Shown here: one piece after another, positions 8,742-19,140 of the stretch | How the letters are laid out: every line of letters begins with the position of its first letter | Position numbering within the stretch: position 1 is the stretch's first letter | Assembly: GCF_000014565.1 (NCBI RefSeq) | Contig: NC_008268.1 | Coordinates: forward strand, 6,204,501 to 6,268,500 | DNA from: Rhodococcus jostii RHA1 | GTDB lineage: Bacteria > Actinomycetota > Actinomycetes > Mycobacteriales > Mycobacteriaceae | Direction: 5' to 3' | DNA length: 64,000 bases | Made by a program: the position numbers and the translations under genes | Notes under the pieces: generated by a model | Database searches by the model: none | Told to the model about the DNA's origin: nothing | Seen by the model: only the letters and a program-made list of their open reading frames with translations

Positions 8742-9668
8742 TCACGAAACGGTCTCGTCGGGGGTGGGAGTGGCAGTGCGCTCGGGTGCCGCATCAGCTG
8801 CAGGTGCAGCGGGGGCCGGTGTGGGTGCGGAGACGGGCCGGAGGAACAGGAACAGGACCACGACGACGTACACGACCCAGGCGACGGCCTGGAGGACGGT
8901 CGGGTCGGGCCGGAAGTTGAAGATCCCCGCCATGACGGTGCCGTACCAGCTGGACGCGTCGTAGCCGCCGGAGATGTCGAAGGCGAGTGCCGAACCGCCG
9001 GGCAGGACTCCGCCGATCTGCAGGGCATGGATGCCGTACCCGAGGATTCCGGCGGCGACGATGATCAGGAAGATGCCGGTGTACTTGAAGAATTTCGCGA
9101 AGTCGAGCCGGACGGCGCCGAAGTACAGCAGGACCGTGAGGACCGCGGCGGCGACGATGCCGAGCAGCAGGCCGACGAGGGGCCAGGCGCTGCCCGCCGT
9201 GTTCTCCGCGTACCCGACCATGAGGAGCGCGGTCTCCACGCCTTCGCGGCCGACGGCGAAGAAGGCGAGGGTGAGCACCGCGACGGGACCGGCGACCAGA
9301 GCTTTCTCCATGCCCGCCTTGAGGTCGTGGGAGATGGTCCGCGCAGCCTTGCGCATCCACAGCACCATGACGGTGACGATCGCGACCGCGACGAGAGACG
9401 CGACGCCGGCGATGATCTCCGCGGTGAGCCCGGTGACGGTGGACGTTCCGTAGTGGATGACGAGGAAGATCGCCGCCACCATCGCCACGGCGATGCCGAC
9501 GCCGAGCCAGACCCACTTGAGTGCGTCCTTGCGTTCCGCTTTCACGAGGAACGCGGCCAGGATCATGACGACGATGCCCGCCTCGAGGCCCTCGCGCAGG
9601 CCGATCAATCCACTGCCGAACAGTTGTGTGGCGATCGACGGCGCGGTCCCTGCGGCGAGGACGGACAT
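8742..9668 (-). CDS. efeU: EfeU, FTR1-family iron permease
   Basis: A 308-residue membrane protein with about seven helices. It carries both FTR1-type REGxE motifs, REGLEAG near residue 25 and REGVETA in a later helix; the glutamates form the iron path in this family. The C-terminus is a short Pro/Ala-rich tail. ATG 9668 begins MSVLAAGTAP directly before the first helix. It is the first gene of efeUOB, and two IdeR-like boxes lie 41-84 bases upstream, so transcription is expected to be repressed when iron is plentiful. Confidence 0.93.
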   Translation of the reverse strand: MSVLAAGTAPSIATQLFGSGLIGLREGLEAGIVVMILAAFLVKAERKDALKWVWLGVGIAVAMVAAIFLVIHYGTSTVTGLTAEIIAGVASLVAVAIVTVMVLWMRKAARTISHDLKAGMEKALVAGPVAVLTLAFFAVGREGVETALLMVGYAENTAGSAWPLVGLLLGIVAAAVLTVLLYFGAVRLDFAKFFKYTGIFLIIVAAGILGYGIHALQIGGVLPGGSALAFDISGGYDASSWYGTVMAGIFNFRPDPTVLQAVAWVVYVVVVLFLFLRPVSAPTPAPAAPAADAAPERTATPTPDETVS

Positions 9669-9708
9669 GCAGACTCCTGGGCGAGGCGAGGTCGAGCCGA
9701 GTGGTCCG

Positions 9709-9730
9709 CAAGGTTGGGTAGGCAACCTTG
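9709..9730 (-). promoter_or_regulatory. IdeR/DtxR iron box 1 upstream of efeU
   Basis: CAAGGTTGGGTAGGCAACCT begins a near-symmetric element that resembles the DtxR/IdeR operator TTAGGTTAGGCTAACCTAA. It lies directly upstream of efeU and next to a second box, which suggests two regulator dimers bound side by side. Confidence 0.7.
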
Positions 9731-9733
9731 CGA

Positions 9734-9752
9734 TAGGCAAGGCGAACCTTAG
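9734..9752 (-). promoter_or_regulatory. IdeR/DtxR iron box 2 upstream of efeU
   Basis: TAGGCAAGGCGAACCTTAG matches the 19-base DtxR/IdeR operator at most positions, keeping the TAGG and CCTTA ends. It is separated by three bases from box 1. With box 1 it predicts iron-dependent repression of efeUOB. Confidence 0.75.
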
Positions 9753-9855
9753 GCCTGTGGAAAACATACACCGCGCCTCCTTGTCCGAAGAACCCCTCAC
9801 CAGCACTTTTACAACCCTTTACCTTTGGTGTGTTGTCACGCCGTGACCCGGCTCG

Positions 9856-12167
<2,312 letters not shown>

Positions 12168-12200
12168 CGTTCGACAGTCGAGTAAGGGGTGTTGGGGTAG

Positions 12201-12926
12201 GTGGCACAGCGCGGCAGGCCGCGGTCGTCCGGAGCAAGTCCGGGCGGCCGGGGCTCCGGGCGTGGTGAACGGGCCCGCGGAAACCGGGCGGACGGCACTC
12301 CCGGCGGAGCGCGGCGCCCCCGCACCACCAAGTCGACGACGCCGGGGCAGGCCGACGGCAAACCGGACGCCGTCGACGGCGCCGACACCGGCAAGGTGCT
12401 CCCCGGTCGCGCCCGCCCGAGACGGGTGGGCGCGACCGGGGCCGCCCGCGCAATTCGCTCCGAGCACACGATCCTCGGACTGTCGACGGGCAAGGCGCTC
12501 GTCCTCGTCATGGTCGTGCTGCTTCTCGCGCTCACCCTCGCGGTTCCGCTGCGCAACTACCTCACCCAGCGTGGGGAAGCGGATCGTATTGCGGCGGAAC
12601 AGGTTCAGCTCGAGAAGGATCTGCAGGAACTGCGGATACTCGAGGAGCGATACTCCGACCCCGCCTACATCGAGGCGCAGGCACGCGGCCGGCTCCGGTG
12701 GGTGAAGCCCGGCGACACCCCGTTCCAGGTGCAGTTGCCCGGCGACTACAAGGAACCGGAGAAGCCGGAGGAGAAGGACGCCGAGATGGCAGGCCCCTGG
12801 TACTCCGACCTGTGGAAGACCATTTCAGAACCGCCGGCAGCGCCCGAGGTGCAGCCGGCACCGGCTCCGGCGCCCCCCGTGGTGCCGCCGCCCGTACCGC
12901 CAGAACCAGGAGAACCCACCGGGTGA
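12201..12926 (+). CDS. FtsB/DivIC-like septum formation initiator
   Basis: A 241-residue single-pass membrane protein. A long disordered basic N-terminus (about 1-90, rich in Arg, Gly, Pro) faces the cytoplasm. One helix follows (KALVLVMVVLLLALTLAVPL), then a coiled-coil segment with EADRIAAEQVQLEKDLQELR and the conserved YIEAQARGRLRWVKPG region. The Pro/Glu-rich tail ends PVPPEPGEPTG. The family bridges divisome proteins FtsL and FtsQ. The next gene's GTG overlaps this stop. Long N-terminal extensions are usual in mycolata. Confidence 0.88.
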   Translation: MAQRGRPRSSGASPGGRGSGRGERARGNRADGTPGGARRPRTTKSTTPGQADGKPDAVDGADTGKVLPGRARPRRVGATGAARAIRSEHTILGLSTGKALVLVMVVLLLALTLAVPLRNYLTQRGEADRIAAEQVQLEKDLQELRILEERYSDPAYIEAQARGRLRWVKPGDTPFQVQLPGDYKEPEKPEEKDAEMAGPWYSDLWKTISEPPAAPEVQPAPAPAPPVVPPPVPPEPGEPTG

Positions 12927-13477
12927 CCACTTCGTCCGACCCGTCCAGCCCCGTGCCGCAGGAAGACCTCGACGCCGTCGCCGCCCAGCTGGGCCGCGAA
13001 CCGCGTGGAGTGCTCGAGATCGCGTACCGCAGTCCCGACGGCACGCCCGGCGTCGTGAAGACCGCGCCCAAACTTCCGGACGGAACACCGTTTCCGACGC
13101 TGTACTACCTGACCGATCCGCGACTGACCGCGGAAGCCAGCCGGCAGGAGTCCGCCGGGGTCATGCGTGAAATGACCGAGCGTCTCGGACAGGATCCGGA
13201 GCTCGCGGCTGCGTACCTGCGCGCCCACGAGTCGTATCTCGCCGAGCGCGACGCCATCGAGCCCCTCGGAACGGACTTCACCGGCGGCGGAATGCCCGAG
13301 CGCGTCAAATGCCTGCACGTGCTGATGGCCCACTCGTTGGCGAAGGGGCCGGGCGTCAACCCGCTGGGCGACGAATCGGTGGCACTGGCCGCGTCCGCGG
13401 CAGGCGGAAAGCTGAGGGGCACCGCGATTCCCGCGGACTGGCCCGGCATCGACGACGTCGAAAGTCCGGAGCAGTGA
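12923..13477 (+). CDS. DUF501 family protein
   Basis: A 184-residue cytoplasmic protein of the DUF501 family, starting VTTSSDPSSP. Conserved stretches visible here are GREPRGVLEIAYRSPDGTPG, FPTLYYLTDPRL and the late ERVKCLHVLMAHSLAKGPGV NPLGDE region, with a Cys and paired His. GTG 12923 overlaps the upstream stop as GTGA and has AGGAG at 12907-12911. The gene always travels with ftsB and ppx in actinobacteria, but its biochemical role is not established. Confidence 0.9.
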   Translation: MTTSSDPSSPVPQEDLDAVAAQLGREPRGVLEIAYRSPDGTPGVVKTAPKLPDGTPFPTLYYLTDPRLTAEASRQESAGVMREMTERLGQDPELAAAYLRAHESYLAERDAIEPLGTDFTGGGMPERVKCLHVLMAHSLAKGPGVNPLGDESVALAASAAGGKLRGTAIPADWPGIDDVESPEQ

Positions 13478-14418
13478 CGCGCGTCGCCGCCGTCGACTGC
13501 GGCACGAACTCCATCCGTCTGCTCGTCGCCGACGTCGACGAGCAGGGCGCACTGCACGACGTGTGTCGCGAGATGCGCGTCGTCCGGCTGGGACAGGGCG
13601 TGGACGCCACCGGGCGCCTGGCGCCCGAGGCCATCGAACGCACCCGAATCGCGTTGAGCGAGTATGCCGGAATGATCGCGGACGCCGGCGCCACAGCCAT
13701 CCGCATGGTGGCCACGTCCGCCACCCGCGACGCGTCCAACCGGGAAGACTTCTTCTCGATGACCCGCGAGGTGCTGGGCGCCGTCATCCCCGGCGCCGGA
13801 GCCGAGGTCATCACCGGCGACGAGGAAGCACGGTTGTCGTTCAACGGAGCAGTCGGGGAACTCGATCCGTCGCAGGGACCGTTCGTGGTCGTGGACCTCG
13901 GCGGCGGTTCCACCGAAGTGGTCCTGGGCGACGAATCCGGCGTCCACGCCGCCTTCTCCACCGACATCGGGTGCGTGCGCATCACGGAGCGCTGCCTCCA
14001 CGACGATCCGCCGACCCCCGCACAGGTCGAGGAGGCCCGCGCGTTCGCACAGGAGCGCCTGGGCGAGGCGTTCGCGCGTGTCCCCGTCGAACAGGCCCAC
14101 ACCTGGGTGGGCGTCGCCGGAACGATGACCACCATCGCCGCACTCGCCAAAGAACTGCCCGAATACGACGCCGAGCAGGTGCATCTCTCCCGCATACCGA
14201 TGCCCCGGCTGCGGGAGGTCTGCGACTCGCTGATCGCCATGACCCACACCGAACGGGCCGCGCTCGGCCCGATGCACCCGGGGCGGGTCGACGTCATCGG
14301 CGGCGGCGCGATCGTGACCCTCACACTGGCCGACGCATTCGAGAAGAAGGCCGGCATCGACCAACTCGTCGTCAGCGAACACGACATCCTCGACGGAATC
14401 GCATTGTCGATCGCCTGA
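13474..14418 (+). CDS. Ppx/GppA exopolyphosphatase family protein
   Basis: A 314-residue protein of the ASKHA fold. The phosphate-binding loops VAAVDCGTNSIRLLVADV (start) and VVDLGGGSTEVVLG (near residue 135) are intact. The family removes the terminal phosphate of polyphosphate or of pppGpp; short actinobacterial members like this one have only the catalytic core. GTG 13474 overlaps the DUF501 stop as GTGA, completing a translationally linked eno-ftsB-DUF501-ppx block. A strong hairpin 20 bases after the stop probably ends transcription. Confidence 0.93.
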   Translation: MTRVAAVDCGTNSIRLLVADVDEQGALHDVCREMRVVRLGQGVDATGRLAPEAIERTRIALSEYAGMIADAGATAIRMVATSATRDASNREDFFSMTREVLGAVIPGAGAEVITGDEEARLSFNGAVGELDPSQGPFVVVDLGGGSTEVVLGDESGVHAAFSTDIGCVRITERCLHDDPPTPAQVEEARAFAQERLGEAFARVPVEQAHTWVGVAGTMTTIAALAKELPEYDAEQVHLSRIPMPRLREVCDSLIAMTHTERAALGPMHPGRVDVIGGGAIVTLTLADAFEKKAGIDQLVVSEHDILDGIALSIA

Positions 14419-14437
14419 GTTAGGGTGATCTGCGCGC

Positions 14438-14464
14438 GGTCGCCGAGCGACACCCTCGGCGACC
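14438..14464 (+). terminator. Hairpin terminator after ppx
   Basis: GGTCGCCGAG (14438-14447) and CTCGGCGACC (14455-14464) form a perfect 10-bp stem with a 7-base loop. No T-run follows, as is common for actinobacterial terminators. It separates ppx from the tRNA gene that starts five bases later. Confidence 0.65.
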
Positions 14465-14468
14465 GGTA

Positions 14469-14545
14469 GCCCCTATAGCCCAATTGGCAGAGGCAGCGGA
14501 CTTAAAATCCGCACAGTGTCGGTTCGAGTCCGACTGGGGGCACCA
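14469..14545 (+). tRNA. tRNA-Leu (anticodon UAA) with short variable arm
   Basis: A full cloverleaf folds: acceptor GCCCCTA/TGGGGGC, anticodon stem GCGGA/TCCGC with loop CTTAAAA (anticodon TAA), T-stem GTCGG/CCGAC with TTCGAGT, and encoded CCA at 14543-14545. The anticodon predicts leucine. The variable region is only about five bases (ACAGT), whereas normal tRNA-Leu is class II with a long variable arm, so this molecule has an unusual class I shape for its codon. Confidence 0.92.
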
Positions 14546-14568
14546 CTGTCCGGGCGTGCTTGGGCGGA

Positions 14569-15345
14569 TCAGGACGTTCGGACGAGTTCCGCCCGCATCT
14601 GGGTGAACAGGAACAGTCCGGGGCGTCCGGAGATCTGCTCGTACTCGCGCACGACGTCGTCCATGAACTCCGGCACGGCTGCGTCGTCGAGGTGCGTGGT
14701 CCAGTCGGTGGATCCGACGGTGCACCACCGCGCGAATTCCTCCCGGGAACCGAAATCCCATTCGACATCGCGCACGACGAGGTCGGTGGTGTCGAGTCCT
14801 GCCGCCCTCGCGACGTCGCGGAACTTCTGCGGTTGGATGTGGATGAACGGCGCCGTGAAGTCGGCGAAGAACTCCGCCCACCGTGGGCGCGCCGAGATGG
14901 CCATCATCACGTCCTCGACACTGGTCCGCGGGCTGGCGCACACCATCTGGATGATCACACGTCCGCTGTTCACGACGCTGCGGGCGATTCCGGCCAATGC
15001 CACCTGCAGGTCGGGGACCCAGTGCAGCGCGTTGAACGACACCGCGACGTCGAACTCGCCGTCGAACGGGAGGGCGCGTGCGTCGGCGATACGGAACTCG
15101 GCGCGGGTGCCGTCCGGCAAGACTCTGGATTGGGCCTTCGCGATCATCCGCGGCGATGCGTCCACTCCGACCACCGAACCGCCGGGAAGGCGCTCCGCGA
15201 TTCGGAGCGTGACGAATCCGTCGCCGCATCCCACGTCGAGCACCCGTTCATTGCCCGCGAGGGCGAGTTCCGCGATCGACTCCTCCGCGACGGCGCGCTG
15301 GAGGGCGCCGACGTCGGCGTAGCCTTCGCCGTCCCAATCGACCAT
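14569..15345 (-). CDS. Class I SAM-dependent methyltransferase (Tam-like)
   Basis: A 258-residue Rossmann-fold methyltransferase. Motif I reads VLDVGCGDGFVTLRIAERLP near residue 35, followed by the acidic VVGVDASPRMI, then FRIADARALPFDGEFDVAVS and the LHWVPD segment. The overall pattern resembles trans-aconitate 2-methyltransferases and related small-molecule enzymes; the substrate cannot be read. ATG 15345 opens MVDWDGEGYADV. It converges on the tRNA, leaving 23 bases between them. Confidence 0.8.
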   Translation of the reverse strand: MVDWDGEGYADVGALQRAVAEESIAELALAGNERVLDVGCGDGFVTLRIAERLPGGSVVGVDASPRMIAKAQSRVLPDGTRAEFRIADARALPFDGEFDVAVSFNALHWVPDLQVALAGIARSVVNSGRVIIQMVCASPRTSVEDVMMAISARPRWAEFFADFTAPFIHIQPQKFRDVARAAGLDTTDLVVRDVEWDFGSREEFARWCTVGSTDWTTHLDDAAVPEFMDDVVREYEQISGRPGLFLFTQMRAELVRTS

Positions 15346-15366
15346 GACGGCCGGGCCCGGCCTACC

Positions 15367-15738
15367 TCAGGCGCCCTGGTGGTGCGGGCTCGAGTGTGCG
15401 CCGCCCCCGGCCCGCGCGATGGACGCGCGGACGCGGGCAGTGGCCTGCCAGATCTGGGTGCTGTCGTGGACGCTGATGACCGGTATGCCCTGCTCACGGG
15501 CGTGCTGAACGGTCAGTGCGTCCTGGGGTGAGCCGACCCCGTCGAGGACGTCCTCGGTGACGATCGCGCAGAGCGCGGGGCCGTCCATCTTCCGGACGGG
15601 CTCGAGTCCGTGGACCACCATCCACTGCTTGACCATCGCCCAGTGCGACACCTCTTTGTACCGCGTGGGGTTGCCGATGAAGAGAACCCGACGGGAGCGG
15701 CGGGCGCGAGCGATATCGATGTGCGTGACGGTAGCCAT
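15367..15738 (-). CDS. Small BRCT-like protein of unknown function
   Basis: A 123-residue cytoplasmic protein. ATG 15738 has an AGGAA ribosome site. After a basic N-terminus (ARARRSRRVLFIG) the segments CAIVTEDVLDGVGSPQDALT and HAREQGIPVISVHDSTQIW resemble the alternating beta/alpha pattern of a BRCT domain, which usually senses phosphopeptides or nicked DNA ends. This resemblance is weak and other Rossmann-like folds are possible. The C-terminus is Gly/His-rich. It is read in the same direction as the methyltransferase with 21 bases between, so they may be co-transcribed. Confidence 0.6.
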   Translation of the reverse strand: MATVTHIDIARARRSRRVLFIGNPTRYKEVSHWAMVKQWMVVHGLEPVRKMDGPALCAIVTEDVLDGVGSPQDALTVQHAREQGIPVISVHDSTQIWQATARVRASIARAGGGAHSSPHHQGA

Positions 15739-15832
15739 GGCGGAGGGTTCCTGTCCGTTGCGGGATTCCGTACTGTCAATCCCCACTCGGAGCCGTTTCG
15801 TTACGCACCGGTCCAAGAAGTTCGCCATTCCC

Positions 15833-15883
15833 GCGTACGTGAGTGAGAAAGAGTGCTCGAACACGCTTTGCCGGTCACGTACG
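15833..15883. terminator. Imperfect stem-loop between small genes
   Basis: CGTACGTGA (15834-15842) pairs with TCACGTACG (15875-15883). Inside, AAAGAGTG (15848-15855) pairs with CACGCTTT (15862-15869) with one mismatch. The element lies downstream of the secreted-protein gene and upstream of the BRCT-like gene on the same strand, so it could end transcription of the former. Confidence 0.45.
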
Positions 15884-15892
15884 TACGGTCCG

Positions 15893-16336
15893 TCAGCTGC
15901 CGAACGGACTGCCGGACGAGCCTCCGCCGCCCGGTCCCGACGTCTCGGTGACGGTGACGACGGTGGGTTCGACGGTGCCGTTGGTCAGCGGCGGGATGCT
16001 TCCCCACTGTTCGAACGACGGCACGCTCGAGCAGGACCATTGCACCGCGTACTCGCCGGGGTCGAGGGTGGCCCTGAGCTCGCCGTCGTCTCCGCCCATC
16101 ACGGTGGCCGGGCCCACGGTGGCGGCCGAAACGGTTCCGTCGACGGACCGGACGTTCATCACGCACACCACTGCCCCGGGGGCGGCGTACCGGACGTCCA
16201 TCACCACGACATTCCCGTCGACGCCGATACCGACCGTGAGGTCTTCGGGTGCCGCGGACGCGGTGGGGGCGGCGAGCAGACTCGCGCCGGCGACAGCGGC
16301 GGCGATACCTACGGTTCGTGCAATCGTGACCTTCAT
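15893..16336 (-). CDS. Small secreted protein, unknown function
   Basis: A 147-residue protein with a clear signal peptide: MKVTIARTVGIAAAVAGASL continuing to APTASAAP, probable cut after ASA near residue 28. The mature part is a beta-rich segment with two Cys (CVMNV and WSCSS), compatible with one disulfide outside the cell, and a Gly/Ser-rich tail. ATG 16336 has GGAAGG upstream. I do not recognise a family; similar small exported proteins are common in Rhodococcus. It is monocistronic as far as can be seen. Confidence 0.75.
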   Translation of the reverse strand: MKVTIARTVGIAAAVAGASLLAAPTASAAPEDLTVGIGVDGNVVVMDVRYAAPGAVVCVMNVRSVDGTVSAATVGPATVMGGDDGELRATLDPGEYAVQWSCSSVPSFEQWGSIPPLTNGTVEPTVVTVTETSGPGGGGSSGSPFGS

Positions 16337-16503
16337 TGGTGCATCCTTCCGGACTTCTCGGTTGCCGGGTGATATGAGGCAGGAGCCACCCGGGAGTATC
16401 GCACCTCGAACCCTCATCTGCTGGGATGTGGAAGGTGGAACACTGCTGGTCTGGGAGTTCGGCGTGTCGATCCGACACCCGGTGCATCGAAGGAGACGGC
16501 GAA

Positions 16504-16938
16504 GTGCTCGGACGGAAGAACTACACGAAGGAAGAGATCGATCACGCCGAGGCGTCCGTCGCGGAGCAGGTCGCCGCGTACACGTCGCTGACGGGGGCGA
16601 TTGCGGGCGAGGTCACGGGCAAGAAGGTCTTCGCCGCACTCGAGGACTTCGAGTCACTGTTCTTCGACAACATGGTCCTGGTGCTGGACCGCTACTTCGT
16701 CCACCGGATCCGGGCGGTGACGGGCAAGGACGGGAACCCGCTCAACGAAGTCGAGATCGTCGCCGACTCGTTGATGAACAACGACGGTGTCCTGCGCGGC
16801 ATCAGCGTCCTGAAGTATGTCTCCGGCCAGTCCGTTCTGAAGCTCGAGATCGGCGACCGGATCCGTGTGAGCGCCGACGACTTCGAGCGGCTGTCGGCGG
16901 CGTTCTTCGCGGAACTGCGGTCGCGGTTCCTGGCATGA
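16504..16938 (+). CDS. Conserved hypothetical protein (144 residues)
   Basis: A soluble protein starting VLGRKNYTKEEIDHAEASVA. GTG 16504 was chosen because AAGGAG (16490-16495) precedes it by eight bases. The sequence is helical at the N-terminus, then beta-rich with EVEIVADSLMNNDGVLRG and SVLKLEIGDRIRVSADDFER. I do not recognise a family. The stop overlaps the next start as ATGA, so it is translated together with the metallophosphoesterase and may assist or regulate it. Confidence 0.75.
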   Translation: MLGRKNYTKEEIDHAEASVAEQVAAYTSLTGAIAGEVTGKKVFAALEDFESLFFDNMVLVLDRYFVHRIRAVTGKDGNPLNEVEIVADSLMNNDGVLRGISVLKYVSGQSVLKLEIGDRIRVSADDFERLSAAFFAELRSRFLA

Positions 16939-17537
16939 GCGTGTGGTTCACGTCCGATCTGCACCTTCGTCACGCACGGCTGGTGGAGATCCGGGGCTTC
17001 GACTCGGAGATCGATGCGCACGACGAATCCATCCTCGACGCGTTGGGCGCCGCCGTCGGGAGCGGCGATCAACTCTGGATACTCGGCGACATCACCGTCG
17101 GAGGTAAGACCGCCGAGGACTGGGCGCTGCGCGCACTGGGCGAGTTCGCACGGAAGCGGAACGTCGAACTGCATCTGATCCCCGGCAATCACGACTCGTG
17201 TCACCCGATGGCGAACCGCAACAGTCACATCCGGCAACGGGTGTTCCTGGAGACGTTCGCGTCGGTGCAGTTGTTCGCGCGGCGGAAGATCGCGAGCGAG
17301 ACCGTCCTGCTCTCGCATTTCCCGTACGTCGGCGACCACACCGCGGAGGACCGGGGCGTGAAGTACCGGCTGCAGGACGAGGGAGAGTGGTTGCTGCACG
17401 GGCATACTCACCAGGACGGCGTGCTCGATCCGTCCGTGCATCCGCGGCAGATCCACGTGGGCTGGGACAGTTGGCGCAAGCCCGTGCACGTCGACGAGAT
17501 CGCGGAGATCATCGAGTCGGGCGCGTCGATTCGGTGA
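16935..17537 (+). CDS. Calcineurin-like metallophosphoesterase
   Basis: A 200-residue single-domain enzyme with every metal-site block: DLHLRH near residue 8, GDIT near 50, GNHDS near 85, HFP near 130 and HGHTH near 155. Such proteins bind two metal ions and hydrolyse phosphoesters; the substrate of this small class is not fixed. It starts at ATG 16935, overlapping the upstream hypothetical gene by four bases. Its 3' end overlaps the convergent AraC gene by 29 bases (17509-17537). Confidence 0.88.
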   Translation: MSVWFTSDLHLRHARLVEIRGFDSEIDAHDESILDALGAAVGSGDQLWILGDITVGGKTAEDWALRALGEFARKRNVELHLIPGNHDSCHPMANRNSHIRQRVFLETFASVQLFARRKIASETVLLSHFPYVGDHTAEDRGVKYRLQDEGEWLLHGHTHQDGVLDPSVHPRQIHVGWDSWRKPVHVDEIAEIIESGASIR

Positions 17538-18498
17538 CCGGTGTGGCGTCGGCACGGTATCGGCCGGGCGTCGATCCGTGCGCGTTCTTGAACAGCCGGG
17601 AGAAGTGGGCGGCGTCGGCGAAACCCCAGCGGGCACCGATGGCCGAGACGGGTAGGTCGCGGTAACTGGGGTCGGCGAGATCGCGTCGGCACTGCTCGAG
17701 GCGGCGGCGTCGAATCCATCCGCTGACCGTGTCGCCGTCGGCTTCGAACATTTTCTGCAGGTGCCGCACCGAGATGTGATGCGCGGCGGCGATCGAGTGC
17801 AGATCCAGGTCCCGGTCGGCGAGCCGCTCGTCGATGAAGGCGGTGACCCTGGCGAGCAATGCGTCCCCGCGCGACTGCGGGAGCACCCCGCCGGCGAGGT
17901 GAAGTTGCTCGGCGAACGCGGCCGCGACCAGATCGAGGACGGCATCGCCGAGGTGCACCGCGACGGTGGGTGAGGCGTCGGCGATCTGTTCGCCGAGCCC
18001 GCGCAACAGCGGGGTGACGACGGCGCCGAGGCCCTGCCCGCCTGGCACTCGGCGTGCGGTGAGCTGGGCGACGCCGTCGGGCGGAACACGGAGGAGGTGC
18101 CGGGGGAACATCACGACCAGCATCCGGAACCGGTCGTCGAACGACAGCTGATACGGCCGGGTCGTGTCGTAGATCGCGAAGTCGCCGGGCGTGAGAGCGG
18201 TTTCGCGGCCGTCCTGGCTCAGGACGCAATTCCCGCGCACCTGCAGTCCGAGTTTGAAGTAGTCGGGGTTCGCGGCGCGGATGGTCCGGGGCGTTCGCCG
18301 AATGACGTGCGGGGCGGCCGTGACCTCGCTGATCCGAACCGCGCCGACCGTCACGCCGCGGACGACGCCACGGAAGTCGTCGTGGTCTGCCGACGTCATC
18401 TCGAGGGGGACGAACGCGTCGCTCACCGCCTCGCGGAACTCGTCGAACGAGACGAGGCGCTGTGCCGCCGGACGAATGACACTGCTCGCGGCCACCAT
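17509..18498 (-). CDS. AraC-family transcriptional regulator
   Basis: A 329-residue regulator. The N-terminal beta-barrel sensing domain includes TPGDFAIYDTTRPYQLSF and the RMLVVMFPRHLL stretch typical of the AraC-binding-like class. The C-terminal domain has two helix-turn-helix units: DLHSIAAAHHISVRHLQKMF and the family signature around WGFADAAHFSRLFKNAHG. ATG 18498 lies five bases after the MarR stop, so the two regulators form one operon. The ligand is unknown; targets could be the dehydrogenase genes upstream. Confidence 0.88.
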   Translation of the reverse strand: MVAASSVIRPAAQRLVSFDEFREAVSDAFVPLEMTSADHDDFRGVVRGVTVGAVRISEVTAAPHVIRRTPRTIRAANPDYFKLGLQVRGNCVLSQDGRETALTPGDFAIYDTTRPYQLSFDDRFRMLVVMFPRHLLRVPPDGVAQLTARRVPGGQGLGAVVTPLLRGLGEQIADASPTVAVHLGDAVLDLVAAAFAEQLHLAGGVLPQSRGDALLARVTAFIDERLADRDLDLHSIAAAHHISVRHLQKMFEADGDTVSGWIRRRRLEQCRRDLADPSYRDLPVSAIGARWGFADAAHFSRLFKNAHGSTPGRYRADATPVTESTRPTR

Positions 18499-18503
18499 CT
18501 GTC

Positions 18504-19043
18504 TCAATTGCGTTTGACGGCTTCGCGGGCGGCGGTGCCCGACGCCAGCTTCTCCAGCAACCCGATCAGGACGAGCCGTTCCGACGGTGTCAGCGTCTCG
18601 GTCCACGTCTGCTCGCGTTTGTTGTGCGCCGAGTACGTGCTGACGATGGCGTCGTGTCCGGCGTCGGTCAGCTCGAGGTCGACCGCCCGGCGGTCGCCGG
18701 CGGACGGTCGCCGCGTCACGAGACCGTCGCGCTCGAGCGTGTTCACCAGCGCCGACACGGCAGACCTGCTCATCCCGGACAGCGAGGCCACCCGCTTGGC
18801 TTCGCACGGTCCGGCGAGCCACAACACGAACAGCACGCGGAATCCGGGCCAGCTCCACCCGCTGGGCCGGTGGACCGTCGACTCGAGGTCGTAGACGAGG
18901 GCACTGGTCACGCGGTGCAGTGCGAGAACCAGCCGCATCGACACCGGATCGACCTCGGGCAGTTCGTCGACGGTCTTGCCCACCGCGAAGTCCACGAAGG
19001 ACAGGAAGTCCAGGTTGCTCTGGTCGGTCGTCTCCTCGGGCAT
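18504..19043 (-). CDS. MarR-family transcriptional regulator
   Basis: A 179-residue winged-helix protein. The recognition region reads AKRVASLSGMSRSAVSALVN and the wing contains RRPSAGDRRAVDLELT, both typical of MarR. The start ATG 19043 is preferred over GTG 19049 because a -10 box (TAACCT) ends six bases before it, giving a leaderless mRNA. It is co-transcribed with the AraC gene. MarR proteins usually bind a palindrome near their own promoter; the 46-base palindrome upstream is a candidate but belongs to a dispersed family. Confidence 0.9.
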   Translation of the reverse strand: MPEETTDQSNLDFLSFVDFAVGKTVDELPEVDPVSMRLVLALHRVTSALVYDLESTVHRPSGWSWPGFRVLFVLWLAGPCEAKRVASLSGMSRSAVSALVNTLERDGLVTRRPSAGDRRAVDLELTDAGHDAIVSTYSAHNKREQTWTETLTPSERLVLIGLLEKLASGTAAREAVKRN

Positions 19044-19049
19044 GACCAC

Positions 19050-19078
19050 AGGTTAGCGGCCGAATGGGTGTAATCAAA
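19050..19078 (-). promoter_or_regulatory. Predicted promoter of the MarR-AraC operon
   Basis: On the minus strand TTTGAT is followed after 17 bases by TAACCT, which ends six bases before ATG 19043. The spacing fits a sigma-70 type promoter whose transcript starts at the start codon itself. Confidence 0.5.
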
Positions 19079-19094
19079 GCCTTGACAAATGGCG

Positions 19095-19140
19095 CCCGTG
19101 AGTACTTGTTAACGTCGGGCGGTTAATAAGTACTCACAGG
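19095..19140. repeat. 46-base palindrome, CCCGTG family, copy 1
   Basis: Arms 19098-19113 and 19122-19137 are 16-bp inverted repeats with one mismatch around an 8-base spacer. The element begins CCCGTGAGTACTT and is 46 bases long, like the elements at 25947 and 33319. It sits between a dehydrogenase gene (its stop lies in the right arm) and the MarR gene. It could act as a terminator, an operator, or both. Confidence 0.75.
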
